Source: PUPG01 sp964463915 (GTDB lineage Bacteria > Bacteroidota > Bacteroidia > Bacteroidales > UBA7960). Taken from it: 64,000 bases of DNA. Location of the stretch: the NCBI GenBank assembly GCA_964463915.1, contig CAYXEH010000005.1:26059-90058 (forward strand), given 5' to 3'. Below, piece after piece: positions 8,280 through 16,826 of this stretch. A model generated the notes under the pieces. It had not been told where the DNA came from, ran no database searches, and worked only from the letters and a program-made list of their open reading frames with translations. Position 1 is the stretch's first letter, and each line of letters begins with the position of its first letter. The position numbers and the translations under genes were made by a program.

Positions 8280-8637
8280 AATATATTTACAGTCTCCGAT
8301 TTTAAGTATGTGTATCGTTAGCCCTGAACCTTCACTATTACAATATTGTATTGGCCTTTCATTTCATTATATAGTCCAGAAAGCCGGAGTAAATTTGCTC
8401 CCCTGGCACACCATCGGCCTTGCTCTCACTGGAACACTTCTGATCCTCCGATGCTTCGGCTGTAGCTGGTTGTGTGTATTCTTTCTGATATGGTCGTTGC
8501 CTTTTCTTATGAACTTCCGGTAACGGCTTAAGGTTCACCCAGGTGCCAGAGTTTATCACCAACCTGCGGCACAAAGATAAAAATTATCCCTCCCTGTCAA
8601 ACCATCAGCACAACTTTTTCAACGACTAAACTTTCCT
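8280..8637. other. Divergent intergenic region
   Basis: About 360 bases between the divergent aminotransferase and waaA genes. It must hold the operon promoter on the minus strand, but no clean -7 element for it was found. Short open frames on both strands show no recognisable protein and are treated as chance. Confidence 0.5.
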
Positions 8638-8645
8638 TATCTTTG
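8638..8645 (+). promoter_or_regulatory. Bacteroidota -7 element for waaA
   Basis: TATCTTTG, a full match to TAnnTTTG, 20 bases before the ATG. This implies a leader of roughly 13 bases. A T-rich TTTTT stretch lies about 19 bases upstream in the -33 region. Confidence 0.6.
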
Positions 8646-8664
8646 GCGGGCAATTCCATATGAT

Positions 8665-9984
8665 ATGCGCGTTTTATACAATCTCTCCCTGTATATTTAT
8701 CTGTTACTGATACGGATCGCATCATTGTTCCTGGCGAAAGCCAGGCATTGGTTGGACGGCCGCAAAGAGATTCTGAAGAAGATGCGGGAAGCTTCCGCTC
8801 AGGATGGTGACCGGGACACCGACTCTATGGGAAGTGGTCAGGGCAGTGACCAACAGAGCCCGGAAACACCCCTGGCCGGTAGCCGGACGATCTGGTTTCA
8901 TTGTGCTTCATTGGGGGAGTTTGAACAAGGACGACCGGTGCTGGAGCGTTTTCGCGAACGGCATCCTGACTGGCGCATATTGCTTACCTTTTTCTCTCCG
9001 AGTGGTTTTGAGATCAGAAAGAATTATGCAGAAGCTGATCATGTGTTTTATCTTCCCCTGGATACCCCTCCCAATGCAAAAGCTTTTCTGGACATCTGGA
9101 AGCCAGAAATGGCTGTATTTGTAAAATACGAGTTCTGGTTCAATTACCTGGGCGGCCTTTCGCAACGAGGGATTCCCGTGCTGATCATCTCCGCGATCTT
9201 TCGGAAAAATCAACATTTTTTCCGATTTTACGGTGGATGGTTCAGAAAGCAACTGAAACATGTGACCCGGTTTTTTGTCCAGGATGAGGCCTCGCGTAAA
9301 CTTTTGGAACGGCATGGAATTCAACAGGTTCAGGTTAGCGGTGATACCCGTTTCGACCGGGTATATCAGCTTAGCCGGAAACCCGGAAACTTCACGGATA
9401 TCGCCCGTTTTGCACGAGGAGGATATGTCATGGTGGCAGGAAGCACCTGGCCAAAAGATGAGGCGCTTGTAAGGGCACTGATCCGCGACGGTGAACTGAA
9501 TATGAAATTCATCATTGCCCCGCACGAAGTGCACAGGGAGAGGATTGACCGTCTGATGGATTCACTGGGGGCGGGGGCAATAAAGTATTCTGAATATACT
9601 GAATCAGCTGCCGCGGATGCAAAAGTTCTTGTGATTGACCGAATCGGGATGTTGTCGCGGTTGTATCAATATGGGCACCTGGCCTACATTGGCGGGGGGT
9701 TCGGCCAGGGGATCCACAATATTCTGGAGGCGGCCGCCTTTGGGTTGCCTGTACTCTTCGGACCAAATTACCATAAATTTGCCGAGGCCAGGGATCTGGT
9801 GGCAAATAGAGGTGCGTTTTGTGTACATAATGAAGTGCAGCTTTGGAAAAAAGTTGCCGAACTGACTGTTGATGCCGGTAGGCTGCGGGAAACCGGCGAT
9901 ATCTGTCGTGGATATGTGGAAAGTAAACACGGAGCAACTGATGTCATCATCTCCTATATAGAAAGAGTGGCAGGCGCCCGGTAG
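8665..9984 (+). CDS. waaA: 3-deoxy-D-manno-octulosonic acid (Kdo) transferase
   Basis: Adds Kdo to lipid A precursor at the inner membrane during LPS inner-core synthesis. 439 residues, near family length. An N-terminal membrane anchor (residues ~1-25) is followed by the GT30 donor-transferase fold: WFHCASLGEFEQGRPVLE, ILLTFFSPSGFEIRKNY, VFVKYEFWFNYL, and later VMVAGSTWPKDE, FIIAPHEVH, YIGGGFGQGIHNILEAAAFGLPVLFGP. Residues ~42-73 form a Gly/Ser/Gln/Asp-rich linker between anchor and catalytic domain, probably a lineage insertion. Monocistronic. Confidence 0.93.
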   Translation: MRVLYNLSLYIYLLLIRIASLFLAKARHWLDGRKEILKKMREASAQDGDRDTDSMGSGQGSDQQSPETPLAGSRTIWFHCASLGEFEQGRPVLERFRERHPDWRILLTFFSPSGFEIRKNYAEADHVFYLPLDTPPNAKAFLDIWKPEMAVFVKYEFWFNYLGGLSQRGIPVLIISAIFRKNQHFFRFYGGWFRKQLKHVTRFFVQDEASRKLLERHGIQQVQVSGDTRFDRVYQLSRKPGNFTDIARFARGGYVMVAGSTWPKDEALVRALIRDGELNMKFIIAPHEVHRERIDRLMDSLGAGAIKYSEYTESAAADAKVLVIDRIGMLSRLYQYGHLAYIGGGFGQGIHNILEAAAFGLPVLFGPNYHKFAEARDLVANRGAFCVHNEVQLWKKVAELTVDAGRLRETGDICRGYVESKHGATDVIISYIERVAGAR

Positions 9985-10256
9985 GTTGGTGGTATGGTAC
10001 CTCCCCGTCAGGCCGAGGGGTTGGATATGTGCTCCGATGATTTGGAACGCGCCCGATAGCTGGTGGCATAGCACTTGTCAGTCTGGAGTTTGATCGGTCC
10101 GCCAACGATCGGGGTTATCCTGCAAGCCCGGTGAGGGTGATCGATCGGCCGACCACATGGAAGCCATCCTGCAAGCCGGTGGATTCGATCTATCGGTCAA
10201 GGATTTTGGAAAGATCACTGAAATGACTATCTTGCGGATATCAATAGGCAATCATT
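9985..10256. repeat. Degenerate intergenic direct repeats
   Basis: A short spacer made of imperfect direct repeats. CGCCCGGTAGGTTGGTGG near 9976 resembles CGCCCGATAGCTGGTGG near 10050. TCCTGCAAGCC occurs at 10118 and 10167, each followed by GGTG and GATCG-type sequence. No gene is seen. The promoter for the next gene should be in the last 40 bases but does not match the consensus well. Confidence 0.5.
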
Positions 10257-10679
10257 ATGAATAATCAAAGAGCTCGCAGGTTTAACATTATGGGTTTTCT
10301 GGGAAAAGTGCTGGTTTCCACTTTTGCGGTGGTCATTGCCTCTTACCTGATCGGAGGTGTGGAGGTTGAAAGTTTTACTACAGCCATTGTGGTGGCTTTT
10401 GTGCTGGGGGTGTTGAATGCCTTACTTAAACCACTCCTGGTCATTCTTACCATTCCGGTCACCATTATGAGTTTCGGGCTTTTTCTTCTTGTGATCAATG
10501 CTTTCATTATCCAGCTGGCCGCCTATCTTGTGCCAGGGTTTATGGTAGCCAATTTCTGGTGGGCACTTTGGTTTGGGATTATCCTCACCATCGTTAGCTG
10601 GATCCTTGAACTGCCGGGCAGAACCCATCAGAAACACAGGGAATTTGAGGAGTTTCACCGCAATGACAGGCTGCAATAA
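10257..10679 (+). CDS. YvlD-like membrane protein (phage holin 4_2 superfamily)
   Basis: A 140-residue integral membrane protein with four hydrophobic segments spanning residues ~12-120, and a charged, His-containing C-terminal tail. The pattern VLGVLNALLKPLLVILTIP followed by FGLFLLVINAFIIQL is characteristic of the PF04020 family. The name comes from weak similarity to holins; the cellular role is unknown, although B. subtilis YvlD sits in a stress-responsive operon. A second in-frame ATG at codon 12 is a possible start. The last 16 bases of the gene with its stop are duplicated 22 bases downstream. Confidence 0.8.
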   Translation: MNNQRARRFNIMGFLGKVLVSTFAVVIASYLIGGVEVESFTTAIVVAFVLGVLNALLKPLLVILTIPVTIMSFGLFLLVINAFIIQLAAYLVPGFMVANFWWALWFGIILTIVSWILELPGRTHQKHREFEEFHRNDRLQ

Positions 10680-10704
10680 AAGACCCCGCAGGCTGCAATA
10701 AAAG
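10667..10704. repeat. 22-bp direct duplication across a stop codon
   Basis: CAGGCTGCAATAAAAG occurs at 10667-10682 and 10689-10704. The first copy contains the stop codon of the YvlD-like gene. It looks like a recent slippage duplication. Confidence 0.8.
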
Positions 10705-10907
10705 GCCATTTACAGGCGTCATTGCCCCCTTTTCTACTTTCTTTTTTTGTTATATTTTGATATTTGGAAAGCCCTTCAACAATCGTTCAGGAGGCCTGCC
10801 ATGTTTATTTATACGTATTAAATATTTTTTTAACTATAAAAAAATACCTTCTGCCAAAATAAATAAAAAATATACTGACATTGTTTCCCTCCAATCTTCA
10901 TTTCACT

Positions 10908-10941
10908 TATTTTTAGGCGAACTATTCATACGAAATAGTTC
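10908..10941 (+). promoter_or_regulatory. Promoter element and leader hairpin of the M28 peptidase gene
   Basis: TATTTTTA at 10908-10915 fits the -7 consensus except the last base. Just downstream, GAACTATT (10919-10926) and AATAGTTC (10934-10941) form a perfect 8-bp stem with a 7-base loop, about 36 bases before the ATG. If transcription starts at about 10922 the hairpin would span the 5' end of the mRNA or act as an operator. The remaining ~230 bases of this spacer are very AT-rich with no gene. Confidence 0.45.
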
Positions 10942-10977
10942 TATATAACCAATCTATTTACCTAAACAACTATCAAG

Positions 10978-12513
10978 ATGCATTATTACCGACTGATGTG
11001 CCAGGTTTTCCTGGTAATCTTGTTTCCTTTTGTTTTGCAGGCCCAGAAAGAGCCTGTTGACCTTGATATGGTGCAGAAGATCAAGCACGAGGGACTAAAG
11101 AATTCTTCAATCCGCGACATCTCATTTTACATGACCGATGTGATCGGCCCGCGCTTGTCGGGATCTGCCAACCTTAGCCGTGCCTATGAATGGACCAGCC
11201 AGCAGATGGAGGAATGGGGGCTTGAGAATGTGGAAATTGCTCCCTGGGGAGAGTTTGGCCCTGGCTGGGAAAATACCAAATTCTACGCAGCCATGACCGC
11301 ACCCTATTACCAACCGCTTATCGGGGTGCCGAGGGCATGGACCAGGGGTACCAACGGACTGATTTCCGGTTCTCCGGTGCTTGTGGATGTTCAATCAGAA
11401 GAAGATCTTGACCAATATCGTGGTCAGTTGCAGGGTAAAGTGGTGGTCACACCAGTGACCTCCGAGCCCTCACTATCGTTTGACCCCCTTGCCAGCAGGT
11501 ATTCTGAAGAAGACCTGGAGCGTATCGCTCAACTTCCTGAGGTCAACGGACCAGATTATGGCAATGTGAGGGGAGGCGGGCGCTCAGATTGGGCGGAACG
11601 CCGTGCATTCAACCAGATGCTTAATGAGTTTTATGAGGAGGAAGGCGTGGCCGCTGTTTTGCGTCCTTCCGGTTCTTTCGGTGTTGTTCGCTCGGGTGGA
11701 TCACGTCTGTCAGAGGGGCAGGAGCCGGGCATCACCCAGGTGGATATGACTTTTGAGCATTACGCCCGGATCGTCAGGTTGTTGGAAGCCGACATTGATG
11801 TGTCGATCGATCTTGAGGTGGAGAACCGCTTTTTGGATGAAGACACCAAGGGATATAACGTATTGGCCGAAATTCCCGGAACCGACCCTCAGCTTAAGGA
11901 TGAGGTGGTGTTGATCGGAGGTCACCTGGATTCATGGCATGTGGGGACCGCGGGCAATGACAATGCGGCTGGCGTGGTGATCATGATGGAAGTGATGCGG
12001 ATTCTGAAAGAACTTGATGTAGAGCCAAGGCGCACCATTCGCATTGGTCTGTGGGGTGCCGAGGAACAAGGTCTTTTCGGATCACGAGGTTATATCTCCG
12101 AGCATTACTACGACCAGGAAACGGGCAAGAAAGATGATTATGACAAGCTTTCGGCGTATTTCAACATAGACAATGGCTCAGGGCGCCTGCGAGGCATCTG
12201 GCTTATGGGCAATGATGAGGCACGGCCCATTTTTGAAGACCTTTTGGAACCTTTTCATGATTTGGGTGCTACCACTGCTACATTGAGAAATGCCGGAAGT
12301 ACTGACCACGTCGTATTCGACAGGGCCGGACTGCCCGGATTCAATATGATGCAGGACCGTCTTGATTATGGCAGAGGCTATCATACCACCATGGATACAT
12401 TTGAGCGCATGCAGCTGGGCGATATGATGCAGGCTTCCGTAGTTATGGCGGGCATTGTTTACCACGTTGCACAGCGCGATGAGCGTATTCCGCGTAAAGT
12501 GTTCAATCCCTGA
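10978..12513 (+). CDS. Secreted M28-family zinc aminopeptidase/carboxypeptidase
   Basis: An exported metallopeptidase of 511 residues. The signal peptide ends at LQA-Q. Residues ~100-290 contain a protease-associated type insert (GKVVVTPV region). The catalytic di-zinc core follows in order: GGHLDSWH (His and Asp), GNDNAAG (bridging Asp), GAEEQG (general base and ligand Glu), NIDNGSG (Asp) and GYHTTMD (His). Members are periplasmic or outer-membrane peptidases that release N-terminal amino acids or cleave dipeptides; the exact substrate is unknown. Single gene, with a hairpin in its leader. Confidence 0.9.
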   Translation: MHYYRLMCQVFLVILFPFVLQAQKEPVDLDMVQKIKHEGLKNSSIRDISFYMTDVIGPRLSGSANLSRAYEWTSQQMEEWGLENVEIAPWGEFGPGWENTKFYAAMTAPYYQPLIGVPRAWTRGTNGLISGSPVLVDVQSEEDLDQYRGQLQGKVVVTPVTSEPSLSFDPLASRYSEEDLERIAQLPEVNGPDYGNVRGGGRSDWAERRAFNQMLNEFYEEEGVAAVLRPSGSFGVVRSGGSRLSEGQEPGITQVDMTFEHYARIVRLLEADIDVSIDLEVENRFLDEDTKGYNVLAEIPGTDPQLKDEVVLIGGHLDSWHVGTAGNDNAAGVVIMMEVMRILKELDVEPRRTIRIGLWGAEEQGLFGSRGYISEHYYDQETGKKDDYDKLSAYFNIDNGSGRLRGIWLMGNDEARPIFEDLLEPFHDLGATTATLRNAGSTDHVVFDRAGLPGFNMMQDRLDYGRGYHTTMDTFERMQLGDMMQASVVMAGIVYHVAQRDERIPRKVFNP

Positions 12514-12586
12514 TTGCCCCGGGGCTGATGCAGTGACCTGATCAATGGCGGTTTATCAGCCTGCCTGTGATGCTGTGAAGAACAGT

Positions 12587-13246
12587 CTACTGCTCAGTAT
12601 CCAGCAGATCGTTGAACATACTTTTGAATTTTTCTACTTTGGGAAGAATCACCATCTGGCAATACGCCCGGTCGGGATTCTTCTCAAAGTAGTTTTGGTG
12701 TTCCTCTTCGGCCTCATAAAAGGTTTCGAGTGGAACAATTTCAGTGACTATGGGGTCATCCCAGATATTTTCCGCATCCAGTGCTTCTTTGACCTTTTCG
12801 GCTGTTTGACGTTGTTCATCATCATGATAAAGAATGATCGAACGATATTGTGTGCCGACGTCTGCTCCCTGGCGGTCCGGAGTGGTGGGATCGTGAATAC
12901 GGAAAAACACCTCCAGCAGTTGAAGGTAAGAAACCTGGTCTGCATCAAAGGTCACCCGGACCACTTCGGCATGACCTGTATCGCCCATGGATACTTCCCG
13001 ATAGGATGGATTGGTGGTATGCCCCCCGGCGTACCCGGGTACGGCCTCCTGTACCCCTTTTATCCTGGAAAAAACGGCATCGATGCACCAGAAACAACCA
13101 CCGCCAAAGGTTGCCTGAGACATGCTGGATAACCCTGCTTCTCTGTGATTGATCATATTATTGTCTGTATTAGCGTGAGTAATTCCGTGAGATGGCAGTG
13201 CATGAAACCACATGCCCAATGCCAGCGTTATTAATATAAATCTCAT
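12587..13246 (-). CDS. msrA: Peptide methionine-S-sulfoxide reductase A, exported form
   Basis: Reduces the S-epimer of methionine sulfoxide in proteins. The catalytic motif GGGCFWC is complete, and GYAGGHTTNPSY, GHAEVVRV, DPTTPDRQGADVGTQYRS and HQNYFEKNP are all canonical. Starting at the second in-frame ATG (as called here) gives 219 residues and a clear signal peptide (MRFILITLALGMWF...), so this is probably periplasmic. The usual cytoplasmic enzyme lacks it. No msrB partner is fused or adjacent. Convergent with the M28 peptidase. Confidence 0.92.
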   Translation of the reverse strand: MRFILITLALGMWFHALPSHGITHANTDNNMINHREAGLSSMSQATFGGGCFWCIDAVFSRIKGVQEAVPGYAGGHTTNPSYREVSMGDTGHAEVVRVTFDADQVSYLQLLEVFFRIHDPTTPDRQGADVGTQYRSIILYHDDEQRQTAEKVKEALDAENIWDDPIVTEIVPLETFYEAEEEHQNYFEKNPDRAYCQMVILPKVEKFKSMFNDLLDTEQ

Positions 13247-13297
13247 GATATGTTGCTTGTTGTATACAAACAATAAACAAGGCAGAGAAGGATTTGT

Positions 13298-14443
13298 TTA
13301 CATCATCGAATCAACCAGTATACGGTGGTCTTCTTCGGAAAGTTTATGACAGAAACCGCTCACTTTATTGATGCGCATCACCTCCAGGAGTTCCTCCTTT
13401 GCCTCCGGACCGGTTGGCGCATCTGTCCCGGATATTTTTAACGGACTGTCCAGGGAGGCAAAGAACTCCTCAAACCGTCGGATTGTTTCATCTGCATCTT
13501 TAATACCAAACAAACCTTCTCCAAGCTTGATAAGCCTTTCCGGAATCCTTTCTCTATGAAGTTTCATCCAGGCCGGAAATGCAATCGAAAGACTGGCTCC
13601 GTGAGGGATGTCCCACAATACGCTCATGGCATGACCGATGCCGTGGGTCCCCCAATCACCCGACTTTTTACCCTGGGCAGTGAGACCGTTCAGTGCCATG
13701 GTGGCGGCAAACATGATCTTGGCCCGCAACTGGTAGTTCTCCGGATCTTTCATCAGTTCCGGGCCATAGTCCATGGCTTCCCGGATAATGGAAAGAATGA
13801 ACCTGTCGGTTAGTGTGGCGTCACCCTCGCCGAACCATCCTTCCAGGGCGTGCGCAACCAGGTCAACAATGCCATAGGCTGTATAGTTTTTAGGCACGCT
13901 CCGGGTAAACGAGGGATCCAGGAAACTGTGTTTCGGGAACATCAACGGATGACCATTGCCCACTTTCTTTTTTTCTTTGTCACTTTGGACCACTGCTACA
14001 GGGTTCATTTCTGTTCCTGTGGCAGCCAGTGTCAGAACAGCGATTATCGGCAGGGCCCCGGAGGGCTTTTTATTCCCGGTGGCAAACTCCCATCCGGAAT
14101 GATCGACCGGGATGGTGAGGGCGATGTATTTGGCACTATCGATCACACTGCCTCCGCCAACCGCTACCACCATATCCACGTTTTCGGAGCGGCCCAGTGA
14201 AGCAGCCTTGTCTACATCCTCAATCACCGGGTTGGATTTGATGCCGTCAAATTCCACGATCTCCACCCCCCCTTCGCTTAACGACGATACGGTTTGGTCA
14301 TAGGCCCCGTTACGCTTTACGGATCCTTTACCATAAACCAGCAGGGCTTTTTTACCCAGGGGGATCGCGGCCTCACCCAGTTTGCTGACCACATCTTTTC
14401 CGAAATGCACTTTTACAGGATTGTAAATGACAAAATTTTCCAT
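13298..14443 (-). CDS. Iron-containing alcohol dehydrogenase (YqhD/BdhA-like)
   Basis: A group III NAD(P)-dependent alcohol dehydrogenase of 381 residues, resembling butanol dehydrogenases and YqhD, which reduce short aldehydes. Nucleotide-binding GGGSVIDSAKYIA lies in the N-terminal half. Metal ligands are expected in YGIVDLVAHALEGW (Asp, His), GTHGIGHAMS (His) and DIPHGASLSIAFPAW (His). The physiological substrate is not determinable. The only distinctive upstream sequence is a pair of TATGATCA-TTTTGTTGCACAA direct repeats in the divergent region shared with the phosphofructokinase gene. Confidence 0.9.
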   Translation of the reverse strand: MENFVIYNPVKVHFGKDVVSKLGEAAIPLGKKALLVYGKGSVKRNGAYDQTVSSLSEGGVEIVEFDGIKSNPVIEDVDKAASLGRSENVDMVVAVGGGSVIDSAKYIALTIPVDHSGWEFATGNKKPSGALPIIAVLTLAATGTEMNPVAVVQSDKEKKKVGNGHPLMFPKHSFLDPSFTRSVPKNYTAYGIVDLVAHALEGWFGEGDATLTDRFILSIIREAMDYGPELMKDPENYQLRAKIMFAATMALNGLTAQGKKSGDWGTHGIGHAMSVLWDIPHGASLSIAFPAWMKLHRERIPERLIKLGEGLFGIKDADETIRRFEEFFASLDSPLKISGTDAPTGPEAKEELLEVMRINKVSGFCHKLSEEDHRILVDSMM

Positions 14444-14520
14444 TGTAGCTTGATTTTTTTACAGTTATTATTTTGTTGATTCAGATAATCACCTCATCAC
14501 AATGATCCCCGTAACCTGGT

Positions 14521-14609
14521 TATGATCATATTTTGTTGCACAAGGCCATATCAGCGAACTGGTGAAATAATCGAAACGGTTCTGACTATGATCACATTTT
14601 GTTGCACAA
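14521..14609. promoter_or_regulatory. Paired 23-bp direct repeats, candidate operator
   Basis: TATGATCA(T/C)ATTTTGTTGCACAA occurs at 14521-14543 and 14587-14609 with one mismatch, 66 bases apart. A third, weaker TTATTTTGTTGATT lies at ~14467. The copies sit between the divergent alcohol dehydrogenase and phosphofructokinase genes. Two well-conserved copies in a non-coding region suggest a binding site for a metabolic regulator. The regulator is unknown. Confidence 0.45.
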
Positions 14610-14911
14610 AACCATGGATGATCCCGGGAACCGGAATATCTAACGGCATAAGTACAACAAACCTATCATATAAATTGATCAATTGCAACCGTCCACACTG
14701 AGGGTTTAAGAGAAATTCTTAACTTTATATATTGCAGCCGGGGTGGAATTTGCCCGGCGAAGCCGGGGGGATATGCCAGCTGGTAAAAAATTGCCGGAAT
14801 TAACAACCGCACCAGGAAACGGAGGAATTGGAATACCCGGATTCAGGGCAGACAAACCTGGGTTACCTGGTTGGGGCATAAAAGTTGTTATTCACCATAA
14901 ATAAGAATAAT
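14610..14911. other. Intergenic region upstream of pfk
   Basis: About 300 bases with no gene. It holds a CCCGGC-GAA-GCCGGG hairpin at 14753-14767 of the same CGAAG type found at other gene borders. No clear promoter match is visible close to the pfk start. Confidence 0.5.
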
Positions 14912-16102
14912 ATGAAGGAAGGCGTAAAAGGAACCATTGGAATCCTTACAGGAGGAGGGGATGTGCCGGGGTTGAACCCTGCCATTCGGGCAATCACAAT
15001 CCGTGCACTGCGTGAGGGTTATCGTGTGCTGGGGATCCGTCGGGGATGGGCCGGGCTGATGGAGCTCAGACGTGAAAAAGATGCCGACAACCAGGAAAAC
15101 TATACCGAACTGTCGGAATACATCGTGAACAAGGCCGGGCGAACCGGAGGAACTTTTCTTCATACATCCAGAACGAGGCCTAGCCATGTGCCGAAAAAAC
15201 ATGTGCCTCAGCATCTCAAAGAGGCATATAATGAAGAGATCAATGACCTCACACCAGAGGTTTTAAAAAACATAGATCATCTGGGCATTGACTACCTGAT
15301 CCCTATCGGGGGTGACGATACCCTCAGTTACGGAGTGCGGATGTACCAGGAAGGGGTGAAGGTGGTGGCCATCCCCAAAACGATGGACAACGATGTGCCC
15401 GGAACGGACTATTGCATCGGATTCAGTACCTGTGTGACCAGGACCATCCACCTGGCGAACCTGCTAAGAACGTCGGCCGGTTCACACGAGCGGATACTGG
15501 TAATGGAAGTGTTCGGCAGGTATGCGGGGTTTACCTCCCTGCTCCCGACCATGGCCGGGGCTGCCAACCGTTGTGTTATTCCGGAATACTCTTTCAGTAT
15601 TGAGCACCTGACCCAACTGCTGATGGAAGACCGCGAGAAAAATCCCAGTAGATATTCCGTGGTGCTCGTATCAGAGGGGGCAACTTTTGAAGGCGCGGAA
15701 ATGATGTTCCAGAGCGGGGAAAAGGACATGTACGGACATGCCAAACTGGGAGGGATTGGTGATGCGGTGTCTGCCAGGATCAAGGAACTGAGTCCGAAGT
15801 ATAACAAAGGGAAACGGGTGGAAACCATCAACCAGTACCTGGGGTACCTGGTCCGCTCGGGCGACCCGGATGCCATTGACAGCATTGCGCCCATGGCTTA
15901 CGGCAACCTTGCGCTGGACCTGATCCTGAAAGGAATACACGGGCGGCTGGTTATTCTGAAAAACGGGCGGTATGACAATATTCCGGTAGATATTGTGACC
16001 AGTACCAACAAACTGGTAGATGTGGAGAGACATTACAATACCAAACGACTGCGGCCGGTTTATGAATCCTTTATCGACAAGCCGTTGTTTTTGATCTCAT
16101 GA
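14912..16102 (+). CDS. pfkA: 6-phosphofructokinase with PPi-type active-site residues
   Basis: Phosphorylates fructose 6-phosphate in glycolysis; if PPi-dependent, the step is reversible. 396 residues from the ATG of MKEGVKGTIG, which is preferred over a TTG 27 bases upstream. Motifs: GILTGGGDVPGLNPAIR, IPIGGDDTLSYG and AIPKTMDNDVPGTDYCIGF. Asp136 in GGDD (Gly in ATP enzymes) and Lys156 in PKT (Gly in the ATP-enzyme motif PGT) are the residues known to favour pyrophosphate over ATP. The bidirectional terminator follows directly. PPi use is inferred from these two residues only. Confidence 0.88.
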   Translation: MKEGVKGTIGILTGGGDVPGLNPAIRAITIRALREGYRVLGIRRGWAGLMELRREKDADNQENYTELSEYIVNKAGRTGGTFLHTSRTRPSHVPKKHVPQHLKEAYNEEINDLTPEVLKNIDHLGIDYLIPIGGDDTLSYGVRMYQEGVKVVAIPKTMDNDVPGTDYCIGFSTCVTRTIHLANLLRTSAGSHERILVMEVFGRYAGFTSLLPTMAGAANRCVIPEYSFSIEHLTQLLMEDREKNPSRYSVVLVSEGATFEGAEMMFQSGEKDMYGHAKLGGIGDAVSARIKELSPKYNKGKRVETINQYLGYLVRSGDPDAIDSIAPMAYGNLALDLILKGIHGRLVILKNGRYDNIPVDIVTSTNKLVDVERHYNTKRLRPVYESFIDKPLFLIS

Positions 16103-16130
16103 TGGCAAGTTGTCTCATGATGACATGTTA

Positions 16131-16170
16131 AAAAAAAAGCCGCCCTGCTTCACAAGGCGGCTTTTTTTTT
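16131..16170. terminator. Bidirectional intrinsic terminator
   Basis: AGCCGCC / GGCGGCT, a perfect 7-bp GC-rich stem with an 11-base loop, flanked by an A8 run on the left and a T9 run on the right. It lies between the convergent pfk and DUF4168 genes and can serve both. Confidence 0.9.
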
Positions 16171-16188
16171 GACTTCATCACCATTCAA

Positions 16189-16647
16189 TTACTCCTGCAA
16201 CATTTCTTGTATTAGTTGCTGAAGCTCAGGATTCTGCTGATACTCCTGCATGATCTCTTCGTATTTCTCAATACTGAGGCCTTCTTCTTCAATGGCCTCG
16301 ATCAGTCGTGCCTCCAGTTCGATCTGGATCTCATCGATTTCTTTAATCACTTCCTGGTAGATCTCTTTTTCCTCTTCTGTGGCTTCAACTTCTTCCAGGG
16401 GCATTTCCTGGGTCTGCGTCATTATTTCATTGAAGCGTTCAACAGTCATTTCATGATCTTCAATGATGCTGATCATTTCAGCCTGACCTTGCTGTTGGAT
16501 GGTCATTACCTGCGTAACTGAAGCAGCAAACTTTTCCAGCTCCTCATCAGAAAACCCACCGGGGTTTGCTTTCAGGGGTGTGGAAAAAAGTACGATGAAG
16601 GCCAGGGCCATAATGGAAAATACTTGATTCTTTTTGATAAAATGCAT
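16189..16647 (-). CDS. Exported DUF4168-domain protein
   Basis: A small secreted helical protein. Starting at the internal ATG (MHFIKKNQVFS) gives 152 residues with a clean signal peptide ending near LKA-N. The mature part is strongly acidic and alpha-helical with two similar segments, FSDEELEKFAASVTQVMTIQQQ and the stretch ending EEEGLSIEKYEEIMQEYQQNPEL. This is the DUF4168 pattern (a helix followed by a 'gLs.eeyn.I...q.dpel' helix). Function unknown. Upstream AT-rich DNA separates it from the divergent mutS. Confidence 0.75.
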   Translation of the reverse strand: MHFIKKNQVFSIMALAFIVLFSTPLKANPGGFSDEELEKFAASVTQVMTIQQQGQAEMISIIEDHEMTVERFNEIMTQTQEMPLEEVEATEEEKEIYQEVIKEIDEIQIELEARLIEAIEEEGLSIEKYEEIMQEYQQNPELQQLIQEMLQE

Positions 16648-16797
16648 AATAGCTATCGGTTGGTTTGTAAAAAATTTAGAGTTAACCATTTCGATAGCAA
16701 AACTAAAACATTGATATGAGCCCGCCAAATATTTTCACGCTGTTTAACCCGGTTTTAACATAGATTATGATTGCCGGTTAACTCCGGCTTAATTTCG

Positions 16798-16805
16798 TAT
16801 TTTTG
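16798..16805 (+). promoter_or_regulatory. Bacteroidota -7 element that decides the mutS start
   Basis: TATTTTTG matches TAnnTTTG. Transcription would begin near 16812. This rules out the upstream in-frame TTG at 16803 and supports the GTG at 16827 as the mutS start. Confidence 0.6.
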
Positions 16806-16826
16806 TCTGGAAAAACTCCTTGTACC

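Noticed and set aside
8308..8574. Short overlapping open frames on both strands between the aminotransferase and waaA
   Set aside because: The plus-strand frame has a hydrophobic look, but no start signal, family resemblance or periodicity supports either strand; they appear to be chance frames in non-coding DNA.
9512..10074. Long frames antisense to waaA
   Set aside because: The plus strand encodes a clear, full Kdo transferase; the antisense frames are shadows produced by codon bias.
14521..14609. Rex-type redox operator
   Set aside because: The repeats contain TTGTTGCACAA but not the TTGTGAAATATTTCACAA-type palindrome; calling it a Rex site would be over-reading.
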